A DNA stretch of 64,000 nucleotides, from NCBI RefSeq assembly GCF_014489845.1, contig NZ_JABURY010000020.1, positions 1 to 64,000 on the forward strand, read 5' to 3'. A model generated the notes under the pieces. It saw nothing but the letters and a program-made list of their open reading frames with translations. It did no database searches and had not been told where the DNA came from. How positions within the stretch are numbered: position 1 is the stretch's first letter; every line of letters starts with the position of its first letter. Below are positions 1 through 8,896 of this stretch, in pieces. The position numbers were made by a program, and so were the translations under genes. This DNA is from Frischella japonica (GTDB lineage Bacteria; Pseudomonadota; Gammaproteobacteria; Enterobacterales; Orbaceae).

Positions 1-71
1 TCAAAATTTTCTTCTACATACTGTTTGAATCAGAATTCCTTTCGTCGCTCTCAATCAATCAGTGGATGCGC

Positions 72-99
72 ATTATAGCGTCCTTTTCAGTTTGATCAA
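72..99 (-). promoter_or_regulatory. rRNA-operon type promoter reading off the left edge
   Basis: Read on the minus strand there is a -35 box TTGATC (94-99), a 16-base spacer and a perfect -10 box TATAAT (72-77), followed at once by a GC-rich discriminator (GCGCATCC), with an AT-rich stretch upstream. A strong -10 next to a GC-rich discriminator is characteristic of stable-RNA promoters. It lies just after the murI stop in the same orientation. In E. coli murI is followed by the rrnB operon, so a 16S rRNA gene probably lies just beyond position 1. The rRNA itself is not in the window. Confidence 0.7.
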
Positions 100-135
100 G
101 TACAAAATGCAATTTTATTTCCGAAAGTGCAGTAT

Positions 136-951
136 TTAAACATCATCAACATTAAGATGTTGATATTCAACAAGATTATATTTCGCTATACTTTTGAGCA
201 CATTAGCCACTTGTGGATTAAATAACGTACTATTTACTTTATTAATTCCTTTATTACCATTCAATTTTGTTAAATCAAAATTGTCTTTCAATAAATGATA
301 GACTCGTGAAGCTATCGCATAACCTGAATCTATAAATGAGGCTGATGGAAAAAGGGTTGCCAATTCATCTTTTATAAAAGGATAATGAGTACAACCAAGT
401 ACAATGGTATCAGGGGGAACCGTCAGTTGTAACCATGGCTGCATTAGATTTTTTAATTTTAGCATATCTACAGCGATTCCTTCTAATTTACGTTCAGCAA
501 ATAATGCCAATTCAGATAAACCTAGTAATTCAATATGGTAGCCTTGGGCAAATTCAGAAATTAAGTTTTGAGTATATTGCCGTTGTATGGTTGCTTTTGT
601 TGCTAATAAACCAATACATTTATTTTTTGTGATTGTTGTTGCGGGCTTAATTGCAGGAACGACGCCTACAATTGGTATTGAAAAAGCTTGTCTTAGTGAT
701 GGTAGGCATATCGTGCTGGCTGTATTACAGGCAATAACAACAAGATCAATCGGATAAAGCGCAAGTTCTGCGCGAATGACTTTATTCACGCGTTTTATTA
801 AAAACGCGTTTGATTTATCACCATAAGGAAATGCTTGGTTATCAAATAAATAAAAATAGTTTGCATTGGGAATTCTTTGCTGTATTTCATTATATACTGA
901 TATTCCACCAATACCCGAATCAAAAACAAGTATGTTAGGCACTCTACTCAT
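136..951 (-). CDS. murI: Glutamate racemase MurI
   Basis: Cofactor-independent enzyme converting L-glutamate to D-glutamate for peptidoglycan precursors in the cytoplasm. At 271 aa it has the normal family length. The expected motifs are present: DSGIGG (D11), ACNTAST with catalytic C75, and GCTHYPF with catalytic C187 and H189. The start (MSRVPNILVF) sits right before the first motif, so little N-terminal extension is possible. The gene is followed in the same direction by an rRNA-type promoter, matching the murI-rrnB order of enterobacteria. Nothing looks damaged. Confidence 0.96.
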   Translation of the reverse strand: MSRVPNILVFDSGIGGISVYNEIQQRIPNANYFYLFDNQAFPYGDKSNAFLIKRVNKVIRAELALYPIDLVVIACNTASTICLPSLRQAFSIPIVGVVPAIKPATTITKNKCIGLLATKATIQRQYTQNLISEFAQGYHIELLGLSELALFAERKLEGIAVDMLKLKNLMQPWLQLTVPPDTIVLGCTHYPFIKDELATLFPSASFIDSGYAIASRVYHLLKDNFDLTKLNGNKGINKVNSTLFNPQVANVLKSIAKYNLVEYQHLNVDDV

Positions 952-1285
952 TACATCGCCTATTTAACCATAATGGAAAAATCGAAAATTGTACGTTACG
1001 TATATGCTAAGCAAATTTTAATTTAATGCAATACTCCACCTCTAATTGATGTTTTTTCAGCTAACCAATCTCGATCCATTCGTTAAAAAACATGTACTAT
1101 CGATACAATTGTTAATATTGGTCATCTATTTAATTAACGAAATTTAACCATGAAATTTTCTAAAATTAGCTGGTTTTTTAATACTGAGTTGATTAGAATA
1201 GCCATCTAGACGCTAAAACTGCTAGATAGATAATAATAAATATCGTCTTTCTACGCGCCCATTTAAAATTTAAGAGGGTATAATC
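952..1285. other. murI-metK divergent intergenic region
   Basis: No ORF with a credible ribosome site is seen. The stretch is AT-rich and must hold the promoters of murI and metK. A tandem set of MetJ-box-like octamers lies at 1200-1231, and the metK Shine-Dalgarno (AAGAGGG) is about 10 bases before its ATG. Confidence 0.5.
1200..1231. promoter_or_regulatory. Possible MetJ operator (four tandem met boxes)
   Basis: Four contiguous octamers AGCCATCT, AGACGCTA, AAACTGCT and AGATAGAT match the met-box consensus AGACGTCT at 6, 5, 5 and 4 of 8 positions. They lie about 55 bases before metK, the enzyme that makes the MetJ corepressor SAM. Tandem imperfect octamers are typical of MetJ operators. The matches are modest and metJ is not in this window, so this is a hypothesis. 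Confidence 0.35.
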
Positions 1286-2440
1286 ATGTCAGAATATTTA
1301 TTTACTTCTGAATCTGTATCAGAAGGCCATCCTGATAAAATTGCAGATCAAATCTCAGATGCCGTACTAGATGCCATTCTCAAGCAAGATCCAAAAGCTC
1401 GAGTAGCCTGTGAAACCTATGTTAAAACAGGTATGGCTTTAGTTGGTGGTGAAATTACCACTTCGGCTTGGGTTGATATTGAAGAATTAACCAGAAAAAC
1501 TATACAGGACATCGGTTATACCAGTTCTGAAATGGGATTTGATGCTAACTCATGTGCAGTATTAAATGTGATCGGTAAGCAATCCCCTGATATCAATCAA
1601 GGTGTTGACAGAAAAAATCCTTTAGAACAAGGTGCAGGTGATCAAGGAATTATGTTTGGCTACGCTACTAATGAAATGCCTAATTTGATGCCTGCTGCGA
1701 TTAGCTTTGCTCATGAATTAATGAAACGTCAGGCATTAGTTCGTAAAAACGGTTTATTACCTTGGCTAAGACCTGATGCCAAAAGTCAAATTACCTTAAT
1801 TTATGAAGATGACAAAATTAAAGGTATCGATGCTATCGTTTTATCAACACAACACGCAGAAGAAATTACGTTAGACGTGTTACAAGAAGCTGTAATGGAA
1901 GAAATTATAAAACCGGTTTTACCAGCAGAATGGCTAACTTCACGTACTAAATATTTTATCAATCCGACAGGACGATTTGTCATTGGAGGTCCAATGGGCG
2001 ACTGTGGTTTAACAGGGCGTAAGATCATTGTCGACACATATGGTGGCGCAGCTCGTCATGGAGGTGGAGCATTCTCGGGGAAAGATCCTTCTAAGGTTGA
2101 CCGTTCAGCAGCTTATGCAGCAAGATATGTAGCTAAAAATATTGTGGCAGCCGGTTTAGCTGATCGTTGCGAATTACAAATATCCTATGCGATTGGTATA
2201 GCAGAACCAACTTCTATCTATGTTAATACCTTTGGCTCTGAAAAAGTCCCGCATAAAACAATTGTTGGATTAGTTAAAGAGTTTTTTGATTTACGACCAT
2301 ATGGACTAATCAATATGCTTGATCTCATTCAACCAATTTATCAAAAAACGGCCTCATATGGACATTTTGGTCGTGATGAATTCCCATGGGAACGTACTGA
2401 CAAAGCTGAGTTATTACGTGATGCTGCAAATTTGAAATAA
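1286..2440 (+). CDS. metK: S-adenosylmethionine synthase MetK
   Basis: Makes S-adenosylmethionine from methionine and ATP, cytoplasmic, essential in most bacteria. At 384 aa it equals E. coli MetK in length. Visible signatures are [16 protein letters not shown] near the N-terminus (catalytic His, metal-binding Asp), [12 protein letters not shown] in the middle and the glycine-rich P-loop-like [19 protein letters not shown]. The ATG at 1286 has a clear Shine-Dalgarno (AAGAGGG). An 8-bp inverted repeat follows the stop codon. Regulation by MetJ is possible from the upstream octamers. Confidence 0.97.
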   Translation: MSEYLFTSESVSEGHPDKIADQISDAVLDAILKQDPKARVACETYVKTGMALVGGEITTSAWVDIEELTRKTIQDIGYTSSEMGFDANSCAVLNVIGKQSPDINQGVDRKNPLEQGAGDQGIMFGYATNEMPNLMPAAISFAHELMKRQALVRKNGLLPWLRPDAKSQITLIYEDDKIKGIDAIVLSTQHAEEITLDVLQEAVMEEIIKPVLPAEWLTSRTKYFINPTGRFVIGGPMGDCGLTGRKIIVDTYGGAARHGGGAFSGKDPSKVDRSAAYAARYVAKNIVAAGLADRCELQISYAIGIAEPTSIYVNTFGSEKVPHKTIVGLVKEFFDLRPYGLINMLDLIQPIYQKTASYGHFGRDEFPWERTDKAELLRDAANLK

Positions 2441-2453
2441 ACAATAATTAATT

Positions 2454-2478
2454 ACTTTCACGACATCACTGTGAAAGT
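2454..2478 (+). terminator. Hairpin after metK
   Basis: Perfect 8-bp inverted repeat ACTTTCAC / GTGAAAGT with a 9-base loop, 14 bases after the metK stop. The following bases (CTTATA) are not a real T-run, so it may be a weak terminator or an mRNA-stabilising hairpin between metK and sprT. Confidence 0.4.
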
Positions 2479-2487
2479 CTTATAACG

Positions 2488-3021
2488 ATGCGGCTAATGA
2501 ATCATTCCAAGGTTCCTATTTTGTTACATAATCAAGTGATATCATGTTTAAAAAAACATATATCACTTGCAAATTTGTTTTTTAAAACAGACATTAACGA
2601 GCCCTTAATTCAGTATAAAAATAAAGGTAGTATTGCTGGTAGCGCTATATTAAGTAAATGGCAAATTCAAATTAACTCTATAATGTTAATCGAACATAAG
2701 CTAGATTTTATTTATGAAGTAATACCTCATGAATTAGCGCACCTTATCGTATATCAACAATACGGTCGCGTTAGCCCACATGGTAAAGAGTGGCAATTTG
2801 TGATGCAGGCTGTTTTCAATTGCGTCCCTAAACGCACACATGAATTTACCATTCCGTTATCAATACAAAAAAAACGCTATCGTTATATTTGCCAATGTCA
2901 GGATTATTGGTTGACCACAATTAGACACAATCGTATCCAACACCAAAAGGCGAAATATTATTGCAAGTTATGCCATACGTTATTGCAACTCAATAAGAAT
3001 GATGTTAACAATTCAGAATAA
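2488..3021 (+). CDS. sprT: SprT-family zinc-dependent protein
   Basis: Matches the bacterial SprT/SprT-like family: a short N-terminal region, the zinc metalloprotease signature HELAH (H81, E82, H85) followed by a downstream HGKEW, and a C-terminal zinc ribbon (C135, C137, C159, C162). Length 177 aa is normal. The family's human member SPRTN cleaves DNA-protein crosslinks; the role of bacterial SprT is poorly defined. It follows metK by 47 bases. Two close in-frame ATGs (2488, 2497) exist and neither has a strong ribosome site, so the exact start is uncertain. Confidence 0.87.
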   Translation: MRLMNHSKVPILLHNQVISCLKKHISLANLFFKTDINEPLIQYKNKGSIAGSAILSKWQIQINSIMLIEHKLDFIYEVIPHELAHLIVYQQYGRVSPHGKEWQFVMQAVFNCVPKRTHEFTIPLSIQKKRYRYICQCQDYWLTTIRHNRIQHQKAKYYCKLCHTLLQLNKNDVNNSE

Positions 3022-3166
3022 TGTTTTACACTTTATAGTTAAAAATACTATTCTATTAGAATAGATAACCTATTAATTTTATTAACCAATATTTAATAAG
3101 CAATATTATGATACAAACAAGCCTGTATTTGATGATTAAAAAACCTAAATTTAGAATGAGACCAAA

Positions 3167-4009
3167 ATGTTAAGTTATCGTCATAGCTTCCACGCTGGCA
3201 ATCACGCCGATGTATTGAAACATACCGTTTTAACATTATGTATCAATTATTTAAAAGAAAAAGAAAAACCATTTTTGTATCTTGACACCCATTCGGGGGC
3301 GGGACGATATTTACTGCAAAGTGAATATGCTGAAAAAACAGAAGAATATCTCGCCGGTATCGGACGCATATGGCTACAAGATCACTGTCCGGAATTATTA
3401 ATGCCCTATTTATCCGTACTTCAATATTATAATCGTACTGAAAAGTTAAAGTATTATCCCGGTTCACCACTTATCGCCAAACAAATGTTAAGAGAACAAG
3501 ATAAACTTAATCTCACTGAACTCCATTCAACCGATTATCCTCTTTTGAGGCAAGAGTTTATTAAAGATAAACGAGCAAAAGTACTTAAAGAAGATGGTTT
3601 CCAACAATTGAAGTCAAAACTGCCACCTGAATCACGTCGCGGCATTATTTTGATTGATCCTTCTTATGAAATAAAGGATGACTATCAAAATCTACCTAAA
3701 GCACTACTGGAAGGTTATAAACGTTTTGCCACCGGTAGTTATTTAATTTGGTATCCGGTTATAAATCGTTCTCAAACGCAACGAATGATTAACCAAATCA
3801 CCAATTCTGGAATTAGAAATATTCTACAAATTGAGTTAGCCATTAAACCGGATAATAATCAGAAAGGTATGACAGCTTCAGGCATGATTGTGATTAACCC
3901 ACCATGGAAATTACAACAACAAATGGCAACTATACTTCCTTGGTTACGTGAAAAGCTTGACCCCAGTAATATAGGTCATGGCTTAATTGAACAACTAGTT
4001 GCAGAATAG
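3167..4009 (+). CDS. rlmJ: 23S rRNA (adenine-2030-N6)-methyltransferase RlmJ
   Basis: SAM-dependent enzyme making m6A2030 in 23S rRNA. The N-terminus LSYRHSFHAGNHADVLKH is diagnostic of the RlmJ (YhiR) family. The N6-adenine catalytic tetrad appears as DPSY followed by E (164-168), where E. coli reads DPPY, a tolerated change. THSGAGRY near residue 45 fits the SAM-binding region. Length 280 aa is normal. The gor gene follows by 117 bases, the same neighbour as in E. coli. Confidence 0.93.
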   Translation: MLSYRHSFHAGNHADVLKHTVLTLCINYLKEKEKPFLYLDTHSGAGRYLLQSEYAEKTEEYLAGIGRIWLQDHCPELLMPYLSVLQYYNRTEKLKYYPGSPLIAKQMLREQDKLNLTELHSTDYPLLRQEFIKDKRAKVLKEDGFQQLKSKLPPESRRGIILIDPSYEIKDDYQNLPKALLEGYKRFATGSYLIWYPVINRSQTQRMINQITNSGIRNILQIELAIKPDNNQKGMTASGMIVINPPWKLQQQMATILPWLREKLDPSNIGHGLIEQLVAE

Positions 4010-4010
4010 A

Positions 4011-4046
4011 GATAGATTAATGGTTTATTAATCGTTTTAATCTATC
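4011..4046 (+). terminator. Hairpin between rlmJ and gor
   Basis: Perfect 10-bp inverted repeat GATAGATTAA / TTAATCTATC with a 16-base loop, starting one base after the rlmJ stop and followed by GTTTTGTT. It could act as a partial terminator that lets gor use its own promoter. Confidence 0.45.
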
Positions 4047-4126
4047 GTTTTGTTCTGATATTGTATCTTTTTTTATTGTTCTATTTATGACATAGTTAGA
4101 AAACTATTAAACACAGGATTTAGATA

Positions 4127-5482
4127 ATGACAATAAAACATTATGATTATATTGCGATAGGTGGTGGCAGTGGTGGTATTGCTTCAATTAATCGTGCAGC
4201 TTCATATGGTAAGAAATGTGCCATAATTGAAGCAAAAGCTCTAGGTGGTACATGTGTAAATGTTGGGTGTGTACCAAAAAAAATTATGTGGTATGGTGCA
4301 CAAATTGCTGAAGCAATCAACTATTATGGACCTGATTATGGTTTTGATACTGAAATTAAACATTTTAGTTGGCAAAAACTAGTTGCTAGTCGTTCCGCTT
4401 ATATTGACCGAGTTCATCAATCTTATGATCGAGTATTAACAAAAAATAATGTAGACGTCATTAATGGTTATGCTAAATTTATCGATGCGAAAACATTAGA
4501 AGTGAATGGTAAGCACTATCGTGCTGATCACATTTTGATTGCCGTAGGCGGTAAACCAATTATTCCTAATATTCCTGGTGCCGAACATGGTATAACATCA
4601 GATGGTTTTTTCGCGTTAACGGAACAACCAAAACGTGTGGCTGTAGTTGGTGCGGGTTATATTGCTTGTGAAATTGCCGCTGTGCTTCACGCATTAGGAA
4701 GTGAAACACATCAATTTATTCGTAACGACACACCATTGCGGACCTTTGATCCATTAATTATTAATACATTAATGGAAGTGATTAGCACTGAAGGGTATCA
4801 ACTCCATACACAATCAATACCAAAATCTGTGGCAAAAAATCAGGATAGCTCGTTAACATTAACCCTACAGAATGGTAAACAATGTGAAATTGATTGCCTA
4901 ATTTGGGCTATTGGCCGTGAACCTGCTACTAACGGAATCAATCTTGAATCAACAGGAATTGAATTAACTGAAAAAGGTTTTATTAAAGTCGATAAATATC
5001 AAAATACTAATATTAAAGGGATCTACTCAGTTGGCGATGATACCGAAGCTGCGGCTTTAACCCCTGTCGCCGTAGCTGCTGGGCGTCGACTATCTGAACG
5101 TCTATTTAATAATAAACCTGATGAACATTTAGATTATACCAACATCCCAACGGTAGTATTTACCCATCCACCGATTGGAACCGTCGGCTTAACAGAACCA
5201 CAGGCTATATATGCTCACGGCCAAGACAATGTAAAAATTTATCAGTCAACATTTACAGCCATGTACACCGCTGTCACACAACATCGTCAACCATGTAAAA
5301 TGAAGTTAGTTTGTGTTGGCGAAGAAGAAAAAATCGTCGGTATTCATGGAATCGGTTATGGTATGGATGAAATACTGCAAGGATTTGCTGTCGCATTAAA
5401 AATGGGAGCAACCAAAAAAGATTTTGATAATACAATCGCCATCCATCCAACTGCAGCCGAAGAATTTGTAACTATGCGTTAA
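4127..5482 (+). CDS. gor: Glutathione-disulfide reductase Gor
   Basis: FAD- and NADPH-dependent reduction of oxidised glutathione, cytoplasmic. Order of motifs: FAD-binding GGGSGG (12-17), redox-active disulfide [13 protein letters not shown] (C43, C48), NADP-binding [10 protein letters not shown] near 176, FAD-binding SVGDDTE near 300, and the C-terminal catalytic His-Glu pair in IHPTAAEEF (H440, E445). Length 451 aa matches E. coli Gor (450). The ATG has an AGGA site 8 bases upstream. The invariant residues are present. Confidence 0.96.
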   Translation: MTIKHYDYIAIGGGSGGIASINRAASYGKKCAIIEAKALGGTCVNVGCVPKKIMWYGAQIAEAINYYGPDYGFDTEIKHFSWQKLVASRSAYIDRVHQSYDRVLTKNNVDVINGYAKFIDAKTLEVNGKHYRADHILIAVGGKPIIPNIPGAEHGITSDGFFALTEQPKRVAVVGAGYIACEIAAVLHALGSETHQFIRNDTPLRTFDPLIINTLMEVISTEGYQLHTQSIPKSVAKNQDSSLTLTLQNGKQCEIDCLIWAIGREPATNGINLESTGIELTEKGFIKVDKYQNTNIKGIYSVGDDTEAAALTPVAVAAGRRLSERLFNNKPDEHLDYTNIPTVVFTHPPIGTVGLTEPQAIYAHGQDNVKIYQSTFTAMYTAVTQHRQPCKMKLVCVGEEEKIVGIHGIGYGMDEILQGFAVALKMGATKKDFDNTIAIHPTAAEEFVTMR

Positions 5483-5492
5483 TCATGTATAA

Positions 5493-5527
5493 CACGATGA
5501 ATGTATAACATTGATATATTCATCGTG
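5493..5527 (+). terminator. Hairpin after gor
   Basis: Inverted repeat CACGATGAAT / ATTCATCGTG (10 bp) around a 15-base loop, 11 bases after the gor stop. It lies between convergent gor and dacB, so it may stop transcription of gor; the T-run after it is poor. Confidence 0.5.
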
Positions 5528-5637
5528 GTATCTTTGAAAAACTATCCAAATTACATCTTTTATTACTAATTGGTTATAATAGATCAATCACACTCGATAA
5601 AAATCAACTCAAGCAGATTTATCTTCATAATGATGAA

Positions 5638-7086
5638 TCATTTCTGAATAAATTTTTGATAAAGCGCTTTTTCGAAATTAATAATGGCAGTATTAGTCGG
5701 CTCATTATTGTTTTTCACATAATTGTAACCAGTAATAAATTGCACAAATGCAATATATTTATGCTCTTCTAATTTTATAAAACCGGCTAAATTATAATTA
5801 CCTTCTAAATGTCCTGTTTTAGCATAAATGACTGATTTAAATTCTTTACCAGTGAAACTTTTACGATATTGTAATGTACCATCAACTCCTGCAATTGGCA
5901 GTTTATCAATTAAATGCAACGTCTCATCATTCGCTGCGATAAATTGTAAAATTGACATTAATTTCTTGGCATCAATAAGATTTAATCGCGATAGCCCTGA
6001 ACCATCATTTAATACCGCATTTTCTAAATTAATATTTGCTTTAGTCAATAAAATCTCTTTCGTCGCATCACTGGCACTTTTCCATGTTCCAGGTACTTTA
6101 AAATGATGAGCGCCAATCGTTCTAAATAAAGTATCAGCGATTAAATTATTAGATTTTTTTAACATCATCGTTAACAATTCTGGTAATGGTTCAGATTGAT
6201 TAATTGTCAATGGTATTAAGGCTTTTTTCAGTGGTTTTTTAGTTTCTCCAATTTTTCCGTTAAATTGTATATTTTTCTTTTTTAACTGGGATTTTAAAAT
6301 TTTGCTAAAATAGTCAAGATGATCCATGATGGCAAACTTGAAATAACTTTTATTATGACTCTGTTTTATACAACCTGTTAAATGATAATGATTTTGGGTC
6401 CTAGGAATAATATCTAATTCACAATATTTATCAGCTAACGATTGGGACTCTTTAGCAATAGTACGCACATCACTGGTCAATGTTATTGGGTATAGTGGTG
6501 ATACAGAAATAGTGGCTTTTTCACCAATTTTTTTACCCGGTAAAATTCCAGCATAGAAATAATTTTCGTCGATGAGCATCGCCGAAGGCGCTGTATTATA
6601 CGAAGCGGTTAAATTATTCCATGACCATCCTAATGCTTTATCGTGACCATTAAATATTGAAGTATCAATAATAATATTCCCACTTATTTTATCTATTCCT
6701 TTTAATTTTAATACGGTCAGCATTTCACCAAGCTGTATCCGAGTAAAAGTCGGGTCACCACTCATTTGAATAACTAAATTACCTTTCAATTGCTTATTTT
6801 CAATTTTTCCATCCGTTAATATCTTGGTGATAAAACGAAAATCATTACCCAATTCTAATTGAGCGGCTAATGCAGTAATTAATTTTTGCAAGCTAGCCGG
6901 TTGTCTAAACTGACCATCTTGATAACTTAAAATTGTAGTTGGATTTTTTTCGACGGATTGCACCAATATCGAAATATCAGTACCATCAGGTAACAAGGAT
7001 AAATAAGGAGCTAACTTCGCTTTATCATCGGCAAAACTATAAGTTGCCATAAAGCTCATCATTAGCATGATGAGTACTTGTCTCAT
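5638..7086 (-). CDS. dacB: D-alanyl-D-alanine carboxypeptidase/endopeptidase DacB (PBP4)
   Basis: Peptidase family S13, a periplasmic low-molecular-mass penicillin-binding protein that trims and cleaves peptidoglycan crosslinks. Counting from an upstream in-frame ATG at 7110, the three active-site motifs are SLQK (S73, K76), SNN (about 317) and KTG (about 430). I prefer the ATG at 7086 because it has an AGG 8 bases upstream and starts a clean signal peptide (MRQVLIMLMMSFMATYSFA, cut before DD). Either start gives a protein of about 480-490 aa, close to E. coli DacB. It is the last gene before the lipoprotein cluster, in the same direction but with a 165-base gap. Confidence 0.92.
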   Translation of the reverse strand: MRQVLIMLMMSFMATYSFADDKAKLAPYLSLLPDGTDISILVQSVEKNPTTILSYQDGQFRQPASLQKLITALAAQLELGNDFRFITKILTDGKIENKQLKGNLVIQMSGDPTFTRIQLGEMLTVLKLKGIDKISGNIIIDTSIFNGHDKALGWSWNNLTASYNTAPSAMLIDENYFYAGILPGKKIGEKATISVSPLYPITLTSDVRTIAKESQSLADKYCELDIIPRTQNHYHLTGCIKQSHNKSYFKFAIMDHLDYFSKILKSQLKKKNIQFNGKIGETKKPLKKALIPLTINQSEPLPELLTMMLKKSNNLIADTLFRTIGAHHFKVPGTWKSASDATKEILLTKANINLENAVLNDGSGLSRLNLIDAKKLMSILQFIAANDETLHLIDKLPIAGVDGTLQYRKSFTGKEFKSVIYAKTGHLEGNYNLAGFIKLEEHKYIAFVQFITGYNYVKNNNEPTNTAIINFEKALYQKFIQK

Positions 7087-7251
7087 GTTCATGCCTAACT
7101 GGTAAAACATTTAAATATATTAATATAAATTAAGTAATTAGACCAAATGTATTTAGTCATAAAATAACGATATTTTAATTCCTTAATCAGATTAACATCA
7201 ATAATCGATAAATTAAAATATCATTCATCATAATATTAGGCTATAAAACCT

Positions 7252-8244
7252 TCAATCATAAGGTAATATTACACCACCACTATCGTTGCGTATTACCAAT
7301 TCAGGAGCTGATGGCATACTTACTGGTATAATTTTACATATATCGCCTTCAGCCACTTGTCCTTCAAGAATTTTGCCGTAACTCAGCACACTGCTTGTTT
7401 GAATTATTAACAACTTACCGACGTTAGTTTGTTCATTTCCCAATACGCTATTAGTATAAACATCCTTTATCTTTTTGCCGATCCGAATTACATCACATTG
7501 CGTATCAACCGCTAAAGGTTGATCCAATATTATTTGTTCTCTGTCTGCTTTTAATACCCGAATAGGATAAATTTCATTGAGCAATTCATGGGTCACCAGC
7601 TCGGCAATTACTCGGATGGTATTATTCATCGTGGTGGTTAAATGCTCTCCATAGGTTGTACTTTTTAACTGATAATGTAATGTTCGACTGAAAACAATTT
7701 TATTTGTTTTAGATTCAATAAGTTGATACGCAAGTTTTGCTGACACGCGTTTTTCCTCAACACCTTGACCGGTTGCTTTTAATATCCGTACAGTCTCTTC
7801 AGCATTAAGATGGCTCAAGGTACTTTTAAGATAAAATTCAGCTTGAGCTCGCTTGTTAGAATAAATCGTATTGTTAGTGTTTTGATCAGATGCTAAATCT
7901 GATGGCTCATCATAATTTAATATCTCAAAACGATGTGAGTCATGCAAAGCATTCGTTATTTCGTGTGTTACCGTTTCAGAAAGCTGACGAGAAGAAACCG
8001 ATGATTGATTTTGTTCAATAGCATCATCGATTTGAGCCGGCAAAACCACTAGTTTGTAACGTTCTGTTTGTTGTTGACCCAATCCATTTTCAAAAAGTGT
8101 TGTTTCATCAGCAATTTCTGCTAAATACGCCGTAGTTTGTTGTGCCTCATCAGAAGACGCTAGGTTTTCTGATTGCGCACTACACGCTGATAAAATAACC
8201 GTAGCCATAAACCCCATACTTAATTTTAATATTCTATTCATCAT
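7252..8244 (-). CDS. Outer-membrane lipoprotein, third gene of an LpoB-like cluster
   Basis: A 330-aa lipoprotein with signal peptide and lipobox LSAC (Cys about 21). The body, roughly 60-230, reads as a CsgG/TolB-like alpha/beta domain (KLVVLPAQIDDAI, then repeated strands and helices). The C-terminal 100 residues are strand-rich with paired glycines and resemble the C-terminal region of FlgT-like proteins. Both domain calls are from memory. The gene follows the LpoB-like gene by 12 bases, so the three lipoprotein genes form an operon. Function is unknown; a role in assembling or activating an envelope machine is inferred from context. ATG ATG at the start leaves a one-codon ambiguity. Confidence 0.6.
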   Translation of the reverse strand: MMNRILKLSMGFMATVILSACSAQSENLASSDEAQQTTAYLAEIADETTLFENGLGQQQTERYKLVVLPAQIDDAIEQNQSSVSSRQLSETVTHEITNALHDSHRFEILNYDEPSDLASDQNTNNTIYSNKRAQAEFYLKSTLSHLNAEETVRILKATGQGVEEKRVSAKLAYQLIESKTNKIVFSRTLHYQLKSTTYGEHLTTTMNNTIRVIAELVTHELLNEIYPIRVLKADREQIILDQPLAVDTQCDVIRIGKKIKDVYTNSVLGNEQTNVGKLLIIQTSSVLSYGKILEGQVAEGDICKIIPVSMPSAPELVIRNDSGGVILPYD

Positions 8245-8256
8245 GATTTAATCCGA

Positions 8257-8886
8257 TTACCATGCTGTTGATTTATTACTTCCTAACTTGCGTACCACAC
8301 TTTCATTTTCCCAATAAGCTAAACCACTTTTAATATCCGTTAAAGTAAGTTGCAAGTAATATTCTACTAGCTGCTTATTTTTACCAGTTCGAGCAATACG
8401 TTGGGCTATTTTACCTGTTAATGATAAATCTGGTGCATATAATGTTCCTTTACCTGCAATGGTTTGTTGTTTAAATTCATCATTATCTCGCAATTCACGG
8501 ACGTCATAAATTAAGTCATCAACATTTTTATTATCACCAGCAACTGCTGTTGTAACGACAGCTTTACCAGATTGCAACATACCAATACGAATTTTCTTAA
8601 CTAGCATATCGGTATCAATGCGGATGGTCGTATCATTAATCATTTTACCTATTGCCACAACATAACGACCACCACCGGGTTTATTAAGTGCATTACTTGT
8701 CAACAATGAGTTTAATGACTCTTGAGCGGCTTGCTCAAAGTCTTGATTATCAAGTCCTAATGTAACCGCATCTTCAGCATTATCCTTAGTGACATATTCA
8801 ACATTAGAAGAACACCCCACTAAAGTTAGTGTTAGTCCTAAGGTTATAGCAGTTATAGTTTTATAAAATGGTTTTGTTATTTTCAT
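8257..8886 (-). CDS. LpoB-like lipoprotein (penicillin-binding protein activator family)
   Basis: 209-aa lipoprotein with lipobox LVGC (Cys about 25). The domain from about 45 matches the LpoB/YcfM fold: a helix (QAAQESLNSLLTS), a strand (RYVVAIGKMINDTTIRID), then KIRIGMLQSGKAVVTT and a C-terminal LQLTLTDIKSGLAYW. E. coli LpoB is an outer-membrane lipoprotein that activates PBP1b. A GAGG ribosome site precedes the ATG by 8 bases. It sits 10 bases after the upstream tetratricopeptide-like lipoprotein gene. This operon layout differs from the E. coli lpoB locus, so a paralogue rather than LpoB itself is possible. Confidence 0.75.
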   Translation of the reverse strand: MKITKPFYKTITAITLGLTLTLVGCSSNVEYVTKDNAEDAVTLGLDNQDFEQAAQESLNSLLTSNALNKPGGGRYVVAIGKMINDTTIRIDTDMLVKKIRIGMLQSGKAVVTTAVAGDNKNVDDLIYDVRELRDNDEFKQQTIAGKGTLYAPDLSLTGKIAQRIARTGKNKQLVEYYLQLTLTDIKSGLAYWENESVVRKLGSNKSTAW

Positions 8887-8896
8887 TAATATAGCC

